Part shown: positions 18,361 through 27,514 of the stretch, piece by piece
Layout: each line of letters opens with the position of its first letter
How positions within the stretch are numbered: position 1 is the stretch's first letter
Source: Methylotenera sp.
GTDB taxonomy: Bacteria > Pseudomonadota > Gammaproteobacteria > Burkholderiales > Methylophilaceae
Length of the DNA stretch: 64,000 bases
Reading direction: 5' to 3'
Assembly: GCF_029946165.1 (NCBI RefSeq)
Contig: NZ_JAQSDZ010000001.1
Coordinates: 352,442-416,441, forward strand
Program-made: the position numbers and the translations under genes
Notes under the pieces: generated by a model
Databases searched by the model: none
Told to the model about the DNA's origin: nothing
The model's input: the letters and a program-made list of their open reading frames with translations, nothing else

Positions 18361-19130
18361 TTATCTAGCCAAATCAAACTAGCCATGCGACCAGTCACAT
18401 TATCTCGCCTGAATGAGAAAAAGCGCGCTTCATCGGTATAAGTGCAGAAATCCTCATTAACGCTACCGCCGTAAATTTGCGTAACGCCCACATTTTTTAA
18501 GCGTTGCTGCGCGATTAAATACATATTGCAAAGCCACTTTTGGTTTTCTTTATGGTCGCCGTGCGGCTTGAATGCTTGCTCAGCATGAGAATCATGCTGC
18601 ATAAATTGCTGCCTGACTTCTTCGCCCACTTCAAAAGCATCGGGGCCAATCGCAGGGCCAAGCCAAGCTAAAATCTCGCTTTTTTCAACGGGAAGTTTAT
18701 TAACTGCCGCTTCAATAACACCATCACACAAACCGCGCCAACCTGCATGTACAGCTGCAACCACCGTTCCAGCCTTGTCACACAACAATACAGGCAAACA
18801 GTCTGCCGTCATCGTGACGCAAACCACGTTCGCTTGAGTGGTAAACGCCGCATCAGCATTTTGCAAACAAGTGCTTTGTGCAGCGTCAATTACTTCAACG
18901 CCGTGCACTTGATTCACCCACACTGGCTCACTAGGTAAATATGGACTTAATAATTGACGATTTTTGGCAACGGCGATCGCATCATCACCAACATGCGCAC
19001 CTAAATTCAAACTCGCATAAGGGGCCAAGCTAACGCCACCTAAGCGAGTTGTTTGCAATGCCTTAACATTGGCTGGTGCAGGCCAGTTTGGGACTATGAA
19101 ATTTAAATCAGGAAAATGCAAATCAGACAT
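18357..19130 (-). CDS. pgeF: Polyphenol oxidase/laccase-domain protein (YfiH/PgeF)
   Basis: A Cu-oxidase_4 (DUF152) protein of 257 residues. E. coli PgeF (YfiH) edits peptidoglycan precursors by removing UDP-MurNAc species with the wrong first residue; homologues also cleave nucleosides. The conserved metal ligands are visible: QVHGVEVIDA, TMTADCLPVLLCD and AAVHAGWRGLCDGV. It starts 5 bp after rluD ends, in the rluD-pgeF order conserved across proteobacteria and divergent from bamD. Confidence 0.92.
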   Translation of the reverse strand: MSDLHFPDLNFIVPNWPAPANVKALQTTRLGGVSLAPYASLNLGAHVGDDAIAVAKNRQLLSPYLPSEPVWVNQVHGVEVIDAAQSTCLQNADAAFTTQANVVCVTMTADCLPVLLCDKAGTVVAAVHAGWRGLCDGVIEAAVNKLPVEKSEILAWLGPAIGPDAFEVGEEVRQQFMQHDSHAEQAFKPHGDHKENQKWLCNMYLIAQQRLKNVGVTQIYGGSVNEDFCTYTDEARFFSFRRDNVTGRMASLIWLDN

Positions 19131-19135
19131 AGCAT

Positions 19136-20227
19136 TTACTCTTCGTCTTCGAGTTCCAAATCATCATCTTCATCAAAGTCTTCATCGTCCTCATAATCTT
19201 CATCAGAAAGATAAGGCTCAGAACTAAACTCAAACTCTTCTTCATCGTCGTTACGTGGATCTTCATGACGCATGGCTTCTAGCAAAGCTTTCATATCATC
19301 GGCCAGCTCAATTTGCCATTCCATAAACTCATTAGTAGCTGGGTGCATTAAACCAAGCTTAATCGCATGTAAGGCTTGTCTGTTGAATTGACTGACTTCA
19401 TCACGTAAAGTTTGTGTCATCACGCGGATAGGAATAATCCCACGGAAGCCATACACAGGGTCACCCACGATAGGCGCTTTTAACGACTGCATGTGTACGC
19501 GAATCTGATGGGTACGGCCTGTTTCCAAATTACAACGCAAATAAGTTTGCACTGAAAAACGTTCTAATATTTCATAACGCGTAATGGCTGGCTTACCCAT
19601 GCGATTAAGCGCCATTTTTGTACGTGAACGCGGGTCACGACCAATGGCTTGATCTACCACGCCGTTACGCCATAACTGCCCCCAGACAATAGCGCGATAT
19701 TCACGCTTCACTGTACGCGCCTGCAACTGGCGAACTAAATTAGTTTGTGCAGCTAAGGTTTTTGCTACCACTAATATGCCGCTAGTGTCTTTGTCTAGCC
19801 TGTGCACAATACCAGCGCGCGGCACATCTTTTAATTCAGGCGCATGAAATAAAAGTGCATTGAGTAGCGTTCCGCCCCAATTTCCCGCGGCAGGATGCAC
19901 TACCATACCGGCAGGCTTATTAATGATTATGATATGATCATCTTCGAAAACGATGTCCAGCGGAATATCTTCTGCCACATAAGCGTAGTTTTCTGGTTTT
20001 GCTTGTACTTGCACAATCACCTGCTCGCCGCCCCACACTTTGGTCTTAGAGGTGCTTGGTAAATTGTCTACAGTGACCAAGCCTTCTTTAATCCAAGTTT
20101 GTAAACGTGAACGTGAATGTTCAGGCAACATGCGTTGCAAAGCAACATCTAAGCGTAATCCGCCTAAATCATTTGAAATAGTTAGTGTAAGAGTATTATT
20201 AAGAGGTTGTGGAGTAGCGTCTGTCAT
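19136..20227 (-). CDS. rluD: 23S rRNA pseudouridine synthase RluD
   Basis: It makes pseudouridines 1911, 1915 and 1917 in helix 69 of 23S rRNA. It has an N-terminal S4 RNA-binding domain (LDVALQRMLPEHSRSRLQTWI, about 28-75) and a RluA-family catalytic domain with the motif HRLDKDTSGILVVAK holding the catalytic Asp. At 363 residues it is longer than E. coli RluD. The extra length is a C-terminal tail of about 45 residues made almost only of Asp and Glu (SDEDYEDDEDFDEDDDLELE). pgeF follows, and bamD is divergent across a gap of only 40 bp. Confidence 0.95.
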   Translation of the reverse strand: MTDATPQPLNNTLTLTISNDLGGLRLDVALQRMLPEHSRSRLQTWIKEGLVTVDNLPSTSKTKVWGGEQVIVQVQAKPENYAYVAEDIPLDIVFEDDHIIIINKPAGMVVHPAAGNWGGTLLNALLFHAPELKDVPRAGIVHRLDKDTSGILVVAKTLAAQTNLVRQLQARTVKREYRAIVWGQLWRNGVVDQAIGRDPRSRTKMALNRMGKPAITRYEILERFSVQTYLRCNLETGRTHQIRVHMQSLKAPIVGDPVYGFRGIIPIRVMTQTLRDEVSQFNRQALHAIKLGLMHPATNEFMEWQIELADDMKALLEAMRHEDPRNDDEEEFEFSSEPYLSDEDYEDDEDFDEDDDLELEDEE

Positions 20228-20267
20228 CGGTTATAATTATTACTAATTTCTTAAAATAGGTTTCGGC

Positions 20268-21077
20268 ATGAAGTATATCTTAATTTTAATGTTCGCCTTG
20301 TTAATCAATGGTTGCGCTATATTTGGTGCCCCAACAGAGTTGGATGATACAAAAGGCTTAACTGCGGAACGTATTTACCAAATGGGTTCCGAGAAAATGC
20401 GCGATAAAGACTATGATAAAGCCATTCTCTATTTTGGCAAGCTAGAATCTCGCTATCCCAATGGACGCTTCGCAGCCCAAGCACAGCTTGAAATAGCATA
20501 TGCTCACTTTAAAAAACAAGACCCAGTCTTATCTGTTGCAGCCGCTGATCGCTTCATTAAACTACATCCTAATCATCCTAACGTTGACTATGCTTACTAT
20601 CTAAAAGGTTTAGCGGTATTTAACGAACGTGGCGTTATTGAAAAACTCACCAAACAACAAATTAGCGATCGTGATCCACGTTCATTACGTGATTCTTTTG
20701 TGACCTTTAAAGATTTAGTCACACGTTATCCAAATAGCAAATATGCAAAAGATGCAACGCAACGCATGGTTTACCTTTCAAATAGTTTATCAGAGCATGA
20801 ATTAGATGTAGCTAATTACTACATGAAACGCCAAGCTTATTTAGCCGCAATTAATCGTTGTAAATATGTGTTGGAATACTACCCACAAACTCCAGGTGTT
20901 GAGCAGGCTTTAGTCACTATGGTTAGCGCTTATGATTTAATGGGCTTAGATGACCTTAAAAAGGATACCATGCGCATTTTAGAAACAAACTACCCAAAGA
21001 GTGCACTATTAGGTAAGGGAGCACCTACAGACGAACGCGTATGGTGGAAGTTTTGGGAAAGCATGTACACAAAATAA
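20268..21077 (+). CDS. bamD: Outer-membrane assembly lipoprotein BamD
   Basis: An essential lipoprotein of the BAM complex that inserts beta-barrels into the outer membrane. The signal peptide ends in the lipobox LLINGC; the mature protein holds about five TPR-like repeats (YDKAILYFGKLESRYPNGRFAAQAQLEIAYAHFKKQD). The 269 residues are normal. It is divergent from rluD, as in most beta- and gammaproteobacteria. A short inverted repeat (ATATTCTTA with TAAGAATAT) follows the stop. Confidence 0.95.
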   Translation: MKYILILMFALLINGCAIFGAPTELDDTKGLTAERIYQMGSEKMRDKDYDKAILYFGKLESRYPNGRFAAQAQLEIAYAHFKKQDPVLSVAAADRFIKLHPNHPNVDYAYYLKGLAVFNERGVIEKLTKQQISDRDPRSLRDSFVTFKDLVTRYPNSKYAKDATQRMVYLSNSLSEHELDVANYYMKRQAYLAAINRCKYVLEYYPQTPGVEQALVTMVSAYDLMGLDDLKKDTMRILETNYPKSALLGKGAPTDERVWWKFWESMYTK

Positions 21078-21119
21078 TATTCTTAATGAACTTTTTAAGA
21101 ATATGTACAACAAAAAGGC

Positions 21120-21452
21120 ATGGATTACTTTAAAAAATTGCCTGAATCCGTTCGGTCACCCTCTGGCTTAGAATGGATTTTGCTTAAAAAAATACCTAGA
21201 ATATTTTTAATAACCGCCTTTGTGCCTTGTGCCGTGATATTAAGCCTGTATTTATGGAATGATGTATTAAATGCAGAGCAATTAAAAATTGTTTTTCAAT
21301 GTCTAGGCGTGCTATTTAGCATTTGGTTTTTTATTGGTGCTCTAACTATTGGCTGCATACTAGTCATATTAATGAAAGGGCCAGCTTACGTAGCTGACCC
21401 TTATGAACTCCCCACAGAGAACGAATCTCTTGAAAACAATACAAAGCTATAG
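21120..21452 (+). CDS. Small inner-membrane protein of unknown function
   Basis: 110 residues with two clear membrane segments (about 28-46: IFLITAFVPCAVILSLYLW; about 60-85: LGVLFSIWFFIGALTIGCILVIL) and a short acidic C-terminal tail. An AAGG ribosome-binding site precedes the ATG. It follows bamD by 42 bp on the same strand. The family is not recognised. Confidence 0.65.
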   Translation: MDYFKKLPESVRSPSGLEWILLKKIPRIFLITAFVPCAVILSLYLWNDVLNAEQLKIVFQCLGVLFSIWFFIGALTIGCILVILMKGPAYVADPYELPTENESLENNTKL

Positions 21453-21463
21453 CTAATAAAAAT

Positions 21464-21925
21464 TTAGCTCTGAAATTTTGCAATCTCTCCTGGTTTTCTC
21501 AGCATTTTATCAACTTCACCTAGGTGTAACTCTTCTTGGTATATCATTTCACGCGCATATTCTTCTAGCATCACAGATTCACCCTCAACTAGTTTCAATA
21601 AAGTTTTATAAGCATTGAGTGCAATGGTTTCGTGAGCGAGAGATTCTCGCAGAATATCACCAATGTCATGATTATGCGTTTCTAGTAATGGTCCAATTGA
21701 AAGCGAAGGATGAGCGCCTAAATGGGTGATTAACTCGCCTGCTTTGTCAGCATGAACCAGTGACTCTGCAGCTTGACTACGTAACCAGGAAACAATCGGT
21801 ATACGGTTATATCCAAACACCATTAAGGCATAGTGTGTATAACGCACTACACCAGCTAGTTCTAACTCTAAGATTGTATTTAATGCTTGGGTGACTGGGG
21901 TAGAGACATCGTGGTCTGTGGTCAT
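21464..21925 (-). CDS. Bacterioferritin-like diiron protein
   Basis: A four-helix ferritin-like protein of 153 residues, the size of bacterioferritin subunits. Probable diiron ligands are visible in each helix: ELELAGVVRYTHY, ESLVHADKAGE, ESLAHETIAL and EELHLGEV. The first Glu/His pair reads E-x3-H where classical Bfr has E-x2-H, and no obvious haem-ligand Met stands in the classical position. It may therefore be a non-haem storage or peroxide-detoxifying member. A TAGGAGA ribosome-binding site precedes the ATG. Confidence 0.82.
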   Translation of the reverse strand: MTTDHDVSTPVTQALNTILELELAGVVRYTHYALMVFGYNRIPIVSWLRSQAAESLVHADKAGELITHLGAHPSLSIGPLLETHNHDIGDILRESLAHETIALNAYKTLLKLVEGESVMLEEYAREMIYQEELHLGEVDKMLRKPGEIAKFQS

Positions 21926-22269
21926 TTTTTTCTCCTAAATCTGGGATTTTGAGTTTTAATGCGCTAAGGTTAACAGTGTATCGCAAGTTACAACAGCTTG
22001 CAGAACTGCGAATGGTTCGCAGGCTTAGTATCAATCAAATAAATGAAGCAACTAACTATTGATTATACTTATGACTCTAAGTAATTTAGATTAATTAAAT
22101 CGAAATGACTTTGTCGAAGGTATGTCATGTTTAAGTGCCAAGTAATGAGTCCGAATATTCACAAAAAAGTGAAACGAAAATAAAGCTAATAAAATGCCGT
22201 CAATAATCAGTGCGTCCCTAAAACTTTCTCTCGAGTTGTAGGTTAACTGAAGGATGTTAACCAATTTTA
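21926..22269. other. Intergenic region between der and the bacterioferritin-like gene
   Basis: 344 bp with no convincing gene. The ORF-track line at 21807-22034 mostly overlaps the bfr-like gene and looks like a shadow. Near the der end, GGTTAAC and GTTAACC (22241-22262) form a 7-bp inverted repeat without a T-run, which could be a weak der terminator. The promoter of the bacterioferritin-like gene should lie here, but I cannot place it with confidence. Confidence 0.5.
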
Positions 22270-23724
22270 TTATCGTTTTTTTGCGCTTCTATCTTTATCT
22301 TCTACTTCTTTCTTTGCCTTTAATTCAGCACGATGTGCAGTTTTACGGCGTCGCATACTGACGATACCTTCACCAGGTTTACGTTTATCTTCGTCCTCAG
22401 CAAATGGATTGCTGCCTTGCTTGTACTGCACACGTAATGGCGTGCCTGAAAGCTGGAATGTCCTACGAAAAGTCTTTTCTAAGAATCTTGTATAAGCGTC
22501 TTTTACGCCATCCACATGATTACCATGCACCACCACGATAGGTGGATTGCTGCCACCTTGATGCGCATAACGCAACTTAGGTCGTATACCTTTACTAATC
22601 GGCGGCTGGTGCTGTTGTAAAGCATCAATTAACACTCGTGTGAGCTGTGGGGTTGCAAGCTTAGCAAACGCAGCTTTAAAGGCAATATCCACAGATTTAA
22701 ATAGCTCTGGTAGACCTTTTTTGCGTAACGCAGAAATATAGTGAAACTCAGCAAAGTCTAAGAACATTAATTTACGGTCAATTTCTCGTTTAACCCAATC
22801 GCGCTCTTCTTCTTTTAAGCCATCCCATTTATTAATAGCGACGACTAATGCACGACCAGCATCCAAGATATATGCAGCAACGTGGGCATCTTGCTCGGTA
22901 ATACCCTCTTGCGCGTCCACGACCAAAATAACCACATTAGCCTCTTCAATAGACTGAATGGTTTTAATCACGGAGAATTTTTCAATCGCTTCTAAAACGC
23001 GACCACGCTTACGCACACCCGCGGTATCAATCAAGGTGTAGTGTTTACCATTTTTTTCTAAATCAATCGATATTGAATCGCGCGTTGTACCAGGCTCATC
23101 AAATGCAATCACACGGTCTTCACCAAGCAAGGCATTCACAAGCGTAGACTTACCTACGTTAGGACGACCGACAATTGCCACTTTAGGAATTCTGTCGCCA
23201 GTTTGATCTAACTCTGGCTCTTCTTCCTCTTCATGGAAACTCTCCAGTGCCAAGTCAATAATATCTTTCACACCTTCGCCATGCGCAGATGAAATTGACA
23301 ATGGATCACCCAAGCCTAGTTCATGAAATTCCGCACTGACAACCGCCTTGTTCATACCCTCAGTTTTATTCACTGCGAGTAACACTGGGCATTTGCTTCT
23401 GCGAAGACGATTAGCAATCTCCATATCCTGCGGTGTTGCACCTTGGCGACCATCGACCAAAAAGATAATCACGTCAGCTTCATCAATCGCCAATAATGTT
23501 TGAACTGCCATGGCTTTGAGAATGCCGCTATCTGTATTTGGCTCAAAACCACCAGTGTCTACCACTAAATATGGCTGACTAGCACCGATGCCGCGACCAT
23601 AGTGACGGTCGCGCGTAAGCCCTGGCAAGTCTGCGACTAATGCGTCACGACTCTTTGTCAGTCGATTAAATAAGGTAGATTTGCCGACATTGGGTCGACC
23701 AACCAAAACAACGGTAGGTAACAT
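22270..23724 (-). CDS. der: GTPase Der (EngA)
   Basis: An essential double-GTPase for 50S ribosomal subunit assembly. Two tandem G domains are plain: [12 protein letters not shown] at residue 8 and [12 protein letters not shown] near 188, each with its DxxG and NKxD motifs (VNKTEG, INKWDG). An acidic linker ([12 protein letters not shown]) and a C-terminal KH-like domain with a lysine-rich tail follow. It ends the run that starts at ndk. In many relatives hfq-hflX follows der directly; here hfq is about 20 kb further on. Confidence 0.96.
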   Translation of the reverse strand: MLPTVVLVGRPNVGKSTLFNRLTKSRDALVADLPGLTRDRHYGRGIGASQPYLVVDTGGFEPNTDSGILKAMAVQTLLAIDEADVIIFLVDGRQGATPQDMEIANRLRRSKCPVLLAVNKTEGMNKAVVSAEFHELGLGDPLSISSAHGEGVKDIIDLALESFHEEEEEPELDQTGDRIPKVAIVGRPNVGKSTLVNALLGEDRVIAFDEPGTTRDSISIDLEKNGKHYTLIDTAGVRKRGRVLEAIEKFSVIKTIQSIEEANVVILVVDAQEGITEQDAHVAAYILDAGRALVVAINKWDGLKEEERDWVKREIDRKLMFLDFAEFHYISALRKKGLPELFKSVDIAFKAAFAKLATPQLTRVLIDALQQHQPPISKGIRPKLRYAHQGGSNPPIVVVHGNHVDGVKDAYTRFLEKTFRRTFQLSGTPLRVQYKQGSNPFAEDEDKRKPGEGIVSMRRRKTAHRAELKAKKEVEDKDRSAKKR

Positions 23725-23810
23725 ACGAGCCTTCTAATAATTACTTTGAGCCAGATAGCGCATTGGCTAAGGCCTTTAACTTTTCTATTTCATCAATGCT
23801 AATGCGGCAT

Positions 23811-25001
23811 TCATTTAATCTGAATTGCATAAATGCCGCCATCATGTGTTTGTGCTAACACGGTAGTGCTATTGATTGAAGCCATTATTGGCATAATCTG
23901 ACTATTATTAGTCTTAATTCTTGAGGCTATGGCACCATCATCACGGCTTAAAAAGTGAACATAACCTTCAACATCTCCCACTGCAACTAAACTACCCATG
24001 GGCAATGGCGCAGATAATCTGCGATTCTTAAGTGCAGCTTGTCGCCAAAAAGTCTTGCCTGTACTGTAATCTAGTGAATAAACCGAGCCCATGGCGTGTG
24101 AAACAAATATACGACCATCTTCTGCATTAATACCAGATAAGCTGGATATATCACGGTTCCAAACTACTCGGCCAGATGTCCTATCAATCGCAGCAATTTT
24201 ACCTTGATATGCAACAGCATATACGAGCGGCCCATCTACGACTGGTAAGCTTGTAATATCTGCAATACGTTCGATCTCTGTAACGCCTTTAGGTTGAGCG
24301 ACCGAAGCTTCCCATAATAGTTTGCCGTTATCGGCACGTATCGCAATGAGTTTACCACCACCAAAACCTGCGTATACAGCACCGCCATCTACTACTACAC
24401 CTGCACTACTACGTAAGGTAAGTGCTGGACTTGTCCGATCATAAACCCATTTTCGGCTACCATCATTGGCGTTAATGCCGTAAATACGGCTATCACCCGT
24501 GCGAGCGATTACAACGCCATCAAAATACTTTGGTGCACTTAATATTTCGCTGCTGAGTTTAGACTTCCATTGCAGCTTGCCTTCAATATCATAAGCGTAA
24601 ACCACACCTTTTTGAGTGCCGACTAATACTAAACTGCCGCCTACACCAACACCACCTGATAACTTTTCACCAGCATTTACACGCCAGACTTGTTTACCAT
24701 TTGTAGCATCGAATTTAATAACTTCACCATTGGCACTTGCCGCGTAAGCATAACCAGCTTCAACTACTGGCGAAAATTGAAAGTCTTCAGTCGGTCCGAT
24801 TTTAGCTTGCCATAAAAGTTGGGTTTTCGCTGTTTCTTTTATCTCCACTAAAGGATCGGGCGCATCAGCAGCTTCTCGGCCAAAAATTCTGTCAGACACA
24901 TCCGTTTTAAGGTCTGAGATTGTGCTGCATGAGGTAACCAGCAATAGGCTTGTTAAGGCCAACAGGTTTAGTGATGCTTTTTTAAATTGATATAAAGACA
25001 A
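23811..25001 (-). CDS. bamB: Outer-membrane assembly lipoprotein BamB
   Basis: A beta-propeller lipoprotein of the BAM complex. The signal peptide ends in the lipobox LLLVTSC. The mature protein consists of repeated PQQ-like blades (FDATNGKQVWRVNAGE, YDIEGKLQWKSKLSSE, IRADNGKLLWEASVAQ). The start codon is TTG, supported by GGAG 7 bases upstream. It lies between yfgM and der, the standard order. The 86-bp gap to der holds no convincing gene. Confidence 0.94.
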   Translation of the reverse strand: MSLYQFKKASLNLLALTSLLLVTSCSTISDLKTDVSDRIFGREAADAPDPLVEIKETAKTQLLWQAKIGPTEDFQFSPVVEAGYAYAASANGEVIKFDATNGKQVWRVNAGEKLSGGVGVGGSLVLVGTQKGVVYAYDIEGKLQWKSKLSSEILSAPKYFDGVVIARTGDSRIYGINANDGSRKWVYDRTSPALTLRSSAGVVVDGGAVYAGFGGGKLIAIRADNGKLLWEASVAQPKGVTEIERIADITSLPVVDGPLVYAVAYQGKIAAIDRTSGRVVWNRDISSLSGINAEDGRIFVSHAMGSVYSLDYSTGKTFWRQAALKNRRLSAPLPMGSLVAVGDVEGYVHFLSRDDGAIASRIKTNNSQIMPIMASINSTTVLAQTHDGGIYAIQIK

Positions 25002-25040
25002 TGCAATGCTCCAGCTTATTTATATGCGCCTGTTACTTAA

Positions 25041-25086
25041 GAACGTGCTTTAGATACTTTAGAGAACGTGCTTTAGATACTTTAGG
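25041..25086. repeat. 23-bp tandem duplication
   Basis: GAACGTGCTTTAGATACTTT plus three bases occurs twice head to tail (25041-25063 and 25064-25086) in the gap between yfgM and bamB. It looks like a recent slippage duplication. Confidence 0.8.
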
Positions 25087-25091
25087 CTAAT

Positions 25092-25715
25092 TTAACCTAG
25101 CGCTTCCAGTTTTTGCTGAGTCAACGCGCGGAATTTACCATGTTGATCCAATTTAGCTAACGCTTCTTGATAGGCGGTTTTAGCTTCTGAACTCTTACCT
25201 AAACTCACCAAAACATCACCTTTAAGATCCGCAAATAAGCCATCAAATCCAGTATCATGTGGCGCATTTAAGAGCTTTAAAGCACCCTCAAAATCTTTTT
25301 CTTCAGCCAAAATGTTAGCTAACTGCAAGCTAGCTAAAGCGCTAATAGAGGTTTCTTTTGCATTTTTAATAGCCCAGTCTAATTGAGCTTTTGCACTTTT
25401 AGCATCATTTGCTTCATAATTGGCTTTAGCAGCAAACAAGGCTGCACGACCTGCATAAGGTGTTCCAGCAAACTTATCCATCAATACGGCTGATTTAGCC
25501 TGTATAGATTTCAAGTCTTTTTCATCAGTAATTGAGAGCTCTTGATACTGTGTTGAAGCCTCAACTGCTTGTTTATTTTGGTAATAATTCCAACCCTGAT
25601 AAGCGGAATAAGCGACTAGTGCGCCAATCACTAGCGTACTAATCATCTTGCCGTTTTGTTTCCACCAAGCTTTTAGCTCATCAATCTGCTCTTGCTCTTC
25701 TAAATCGTATGCCAT
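25092..25715 (-). CDS. yfgM: YfgM-family ancillary SecYEG translocon subunit
   Basis: A 207-residue inner-membrane protein with one N-terminal membrane anchor (MISTLVIGALVAYSAYQGW, about 21-39) and a periplasmic TPR-like domain. The opening MAYDLEEQEQIDELKAWWKQNG is the family signature. E. coli YfgM associates with SecYEG and the PpiD chaperone. The position between hisS and bamB is conserved, except that two ABC ATPase genes separate it from hisS here. GGAAAAGCA precedes the ATG. Confidence 0.92.
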   Translation of the reverse strand: MAYDLEEQEQIDELKAWWKQNGKMISTLVIGALVAYSAYQGWNYYQNKQAVEASTQYQELSITDEKDLKSIQAKSAVLMDKFAGTPYAGRAALFAAKANYEANDAKSAKAQLDWAIKNAKETSISALASLQLANILAEEKDFEGALKLLNAPHDTGFDGLFADLKGDVLVSLGKSSEAKTAYQEALAKLDQHGKFRALTQQKLEALG

Positions 25716-25759
25716 TGCTTTTCCTAATATTCTCTAAAACCAATTAATTGAATCAAACT

Positions 25760-26563
25760 TTAAGCATTGACTGCCTTTTTACCAGGGATGGCCGCCAACA
25801 GATTCTGCGTATATTCATGCTGGGGATGTTGATAAATATCTTCAACCTTACCCTGTTCCACCACTTTACCGCCATTCATCACGACAATATCATCAGCAAT
25901 ATGGCGCACTACACGCAAATCATGACTGATAAATACATAACTCAATGCCATTTCTGCTTGTAACTCTTTTAGCAGCAACAGTATCTGCGCTTGTATTGAA
26001 ACATCTAACGCTGACACAGGCTCATCACACACCACTACCTTCGGCTGTAATACTAAGGCTCGCGCAATTCCAACACGCTGCCTTTGCCCGCCTGAAAACT
26101 CATGCGGATATTTCTGCATATCAGCTTCGGTCAAGCCCACGCGTTTGAGCATCGCAATCACTTTTTCTTGCTGTTCTGCAGAGTTACCAAGCTGATGAAT
26201 CAGTAAACCTTCACCTACAATCTCACCCACACGCATGCGCGGGTTGAGCGAGGCAAATGGATCTTGAAACACCATTTGCAAATTTTTACGCACCGAACGT
26301 AAGTCGCCACCACTTAATTTGGCCAAATCTTGGCCAGCAAAAAGCACTTCACCACTATCTAAGGGTTGCAATTGTAACAGACAACGTGCCAACGTGGATT
26401 TACCGCTACCAGATTCACCGACAACAGCGAGGGTTTTACCTTCTACTAAGCTCACGCTTACATCATCTAAAGCCTTTACCAAGGTTGTGCCAAAGCCAAA
26501 CTTGCCGCTACGCTGCGTATAGGTTTTCACTAAGTTGTTAGCTTGCAGAATGATATTGCTCAT
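25760..26563 (-). CDS. ABC transporter ATPase, oligopeptide type (OppF/DppF-like)
   Basis: 267 residues with the full ATPase set: Walker A GESGSGKS, Q-loop MVFQDPFASLNP, signature SGGQRQRVGIARAL, Walker B VVCDEPVSALD and the switch His (FISHDL). The MVFQDPFASLNPRM stretch is typical of the second ATPase of dipeptide/oligopeptide importers. Its ATG overlaps the upstream ATPase stop (ATGA). No permease or substrate-binding protein is in the window, so the partners are unknown. Confidence 0.9.
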   Translation of the reverse strand: MSNIILQANNLVKTYTQRSGKFGFGTTLVKALDDVSVSLVEGKTLAVVGESGSGKSTLARCLLQLQPLDSGEVLFAGQDLAKLSGGDLRSVRKNLQMVFQDPFASLNPRMRVGEIVGEGLLIHQLGNSAEQQEKVIAMLKRVGLTEADMQKYPHEFSGGQRQRVGIARALVLQPKVVVCDEPVSALDVSIQAQILLLLKELQAEMALSYVFISHDLRVVRHIADDIVVMNGGKVVEQGKVEDIYQHPQHEYTQNLLAAIPGKKAVNA

Positions 26564-27444
26564 GCGGCTTTACCCTCGTTTAACCAAGCATAATCAATCG
26601 GCTTAAGTGGCTTTTTACCTTCTGCATCTGGCACGCAATCTAGCAACGCTTTGGTATATGGATGTTGCGGATTACCTAGTACTTCATCTTTAGTGCCAGA
26701 TTCAACAATCTCGCCTCTAAACATCACCACAACATTATCCGCAATATCCGCTACCACACCAAAATCATGCGTAATAAATAGCATTCCCATATTCATGCGC
26801 GTTTTTAGCTCATCAAGCAATTTAAGTATCTGCGCTTGCACTGTAACATCTAGCGCCGTAGTTGGCTCATCGGCAATTAATAAGCGGGGCTCGCAAGCAA
26901 TACTCATCGCAATCATCACACGTTGGCGCTGACCACCAGAAAGCTCGTCAGGATAACTGTTCGCGCGACTTGGAGGTATGCCAACCATGGTTAATAGACT
27001 GGCAACTTTAGCTTTTAAAATGTCGCCCTTTAAGCCTAAATGGGTCGTTAAGCTTTCACCTATTTGATAGCCTACTGTGAGCACTGGGTTCAATGAAGTC
27101 ATAGGCTCTTGAAAAATCATAGCGATTTTTGCGCCTCGAATTTTTCGTAAGCTTGCTTCATCAAGCTTAATTAAATCTTGTTCGCCTGAATTGTTATTCA
27201 ATAGAGCATCGCTAAAGATGACTTTGCCAGAGCTTAATTGCAATTGTTTAGACAACAAACCCATCACAGACAAAGCCGTTAAGCTTTTGCCACTGCCAGA
27301 CTCACCTACTACGCAAGTTGTTTTTCCCGCAGAGATGCTAAAACTTACATCGTTAACCAATAAGCGCGTTGGCATTTTTCTCGCTGAAATGCTCACATGC
27401 TGCAATTGCAATAATGGACTAGCTTCTTTCATTTCAGCGGTCAT
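26560..27444 (-). CDS. ABC transporter ATPase, oligopeptide type (OppD/DppD-like)
   Basis: The first of the ATPase pair: Walker A GESGSGKSLTALS, Q-loop MIFQEPMTSLNPVLTVG, signature SGGQRQRVMIAMS, Walker B LLIADEPTTALDVTVQ and switch FITHDFG. That pattern and the C-terminal CVPDAEGKKPL region fit OppD/DppD. The ORF track begins at a TTG (27456); an ATG at 27444 is at least as likely, and the ribosome-binding site is weak for both. The pair is inserted between hisS and yfgM, which are neighbours in most relatives. YejF-like or peptide import is the likely role. Confidence 0.9.
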   Translation of the reverse strand: MTAEMKEASPLLQLQHVSISARKMPTRLLVNDVSFSISAGKTTCVVGESGSGKSLTALSVMGLLSKQLQLSSGKVIFSDALLNNNSGEQDLIKLDEASLRKIRGAKIAMIFQEPMTSLNPVLTVGYQIGESLTTHLGLKGDILKAKVASLLTMVGIPPSRANSYPDELSGGQRQRVMIAMSIACEPRLLIADEPTTALDVTVQAQILKLLDELKTRMNMGMLFITHDFGVVADIADNVVVMFRGEIVESGTKDEVLGNPQHPYTKALLDCVPDAEGKKPLKPIDYAWLNEGKAA

Positions 27445-27514
27445 TTTTTCGCTCAATGTTGAATACCAATGGGGGTTATTTATAGCTTATCAAAGCACTT
27501 GGCAATTGCAACAC

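Noticed and set aside
23740-23830. Possible small ORF in the bamB-der gap
   Set aside because: The frame starting at the ATG at 23830 does not stop in the gap but runs on into der in a wrong frame; there is no ribosome-binding site.
26257-26541. Plus-strand ORFs antisense to the ABC ATPases
   Set aside because: They overlap conserved Walker and signature motifs of the minus-strand genes and have no coding character of their own.
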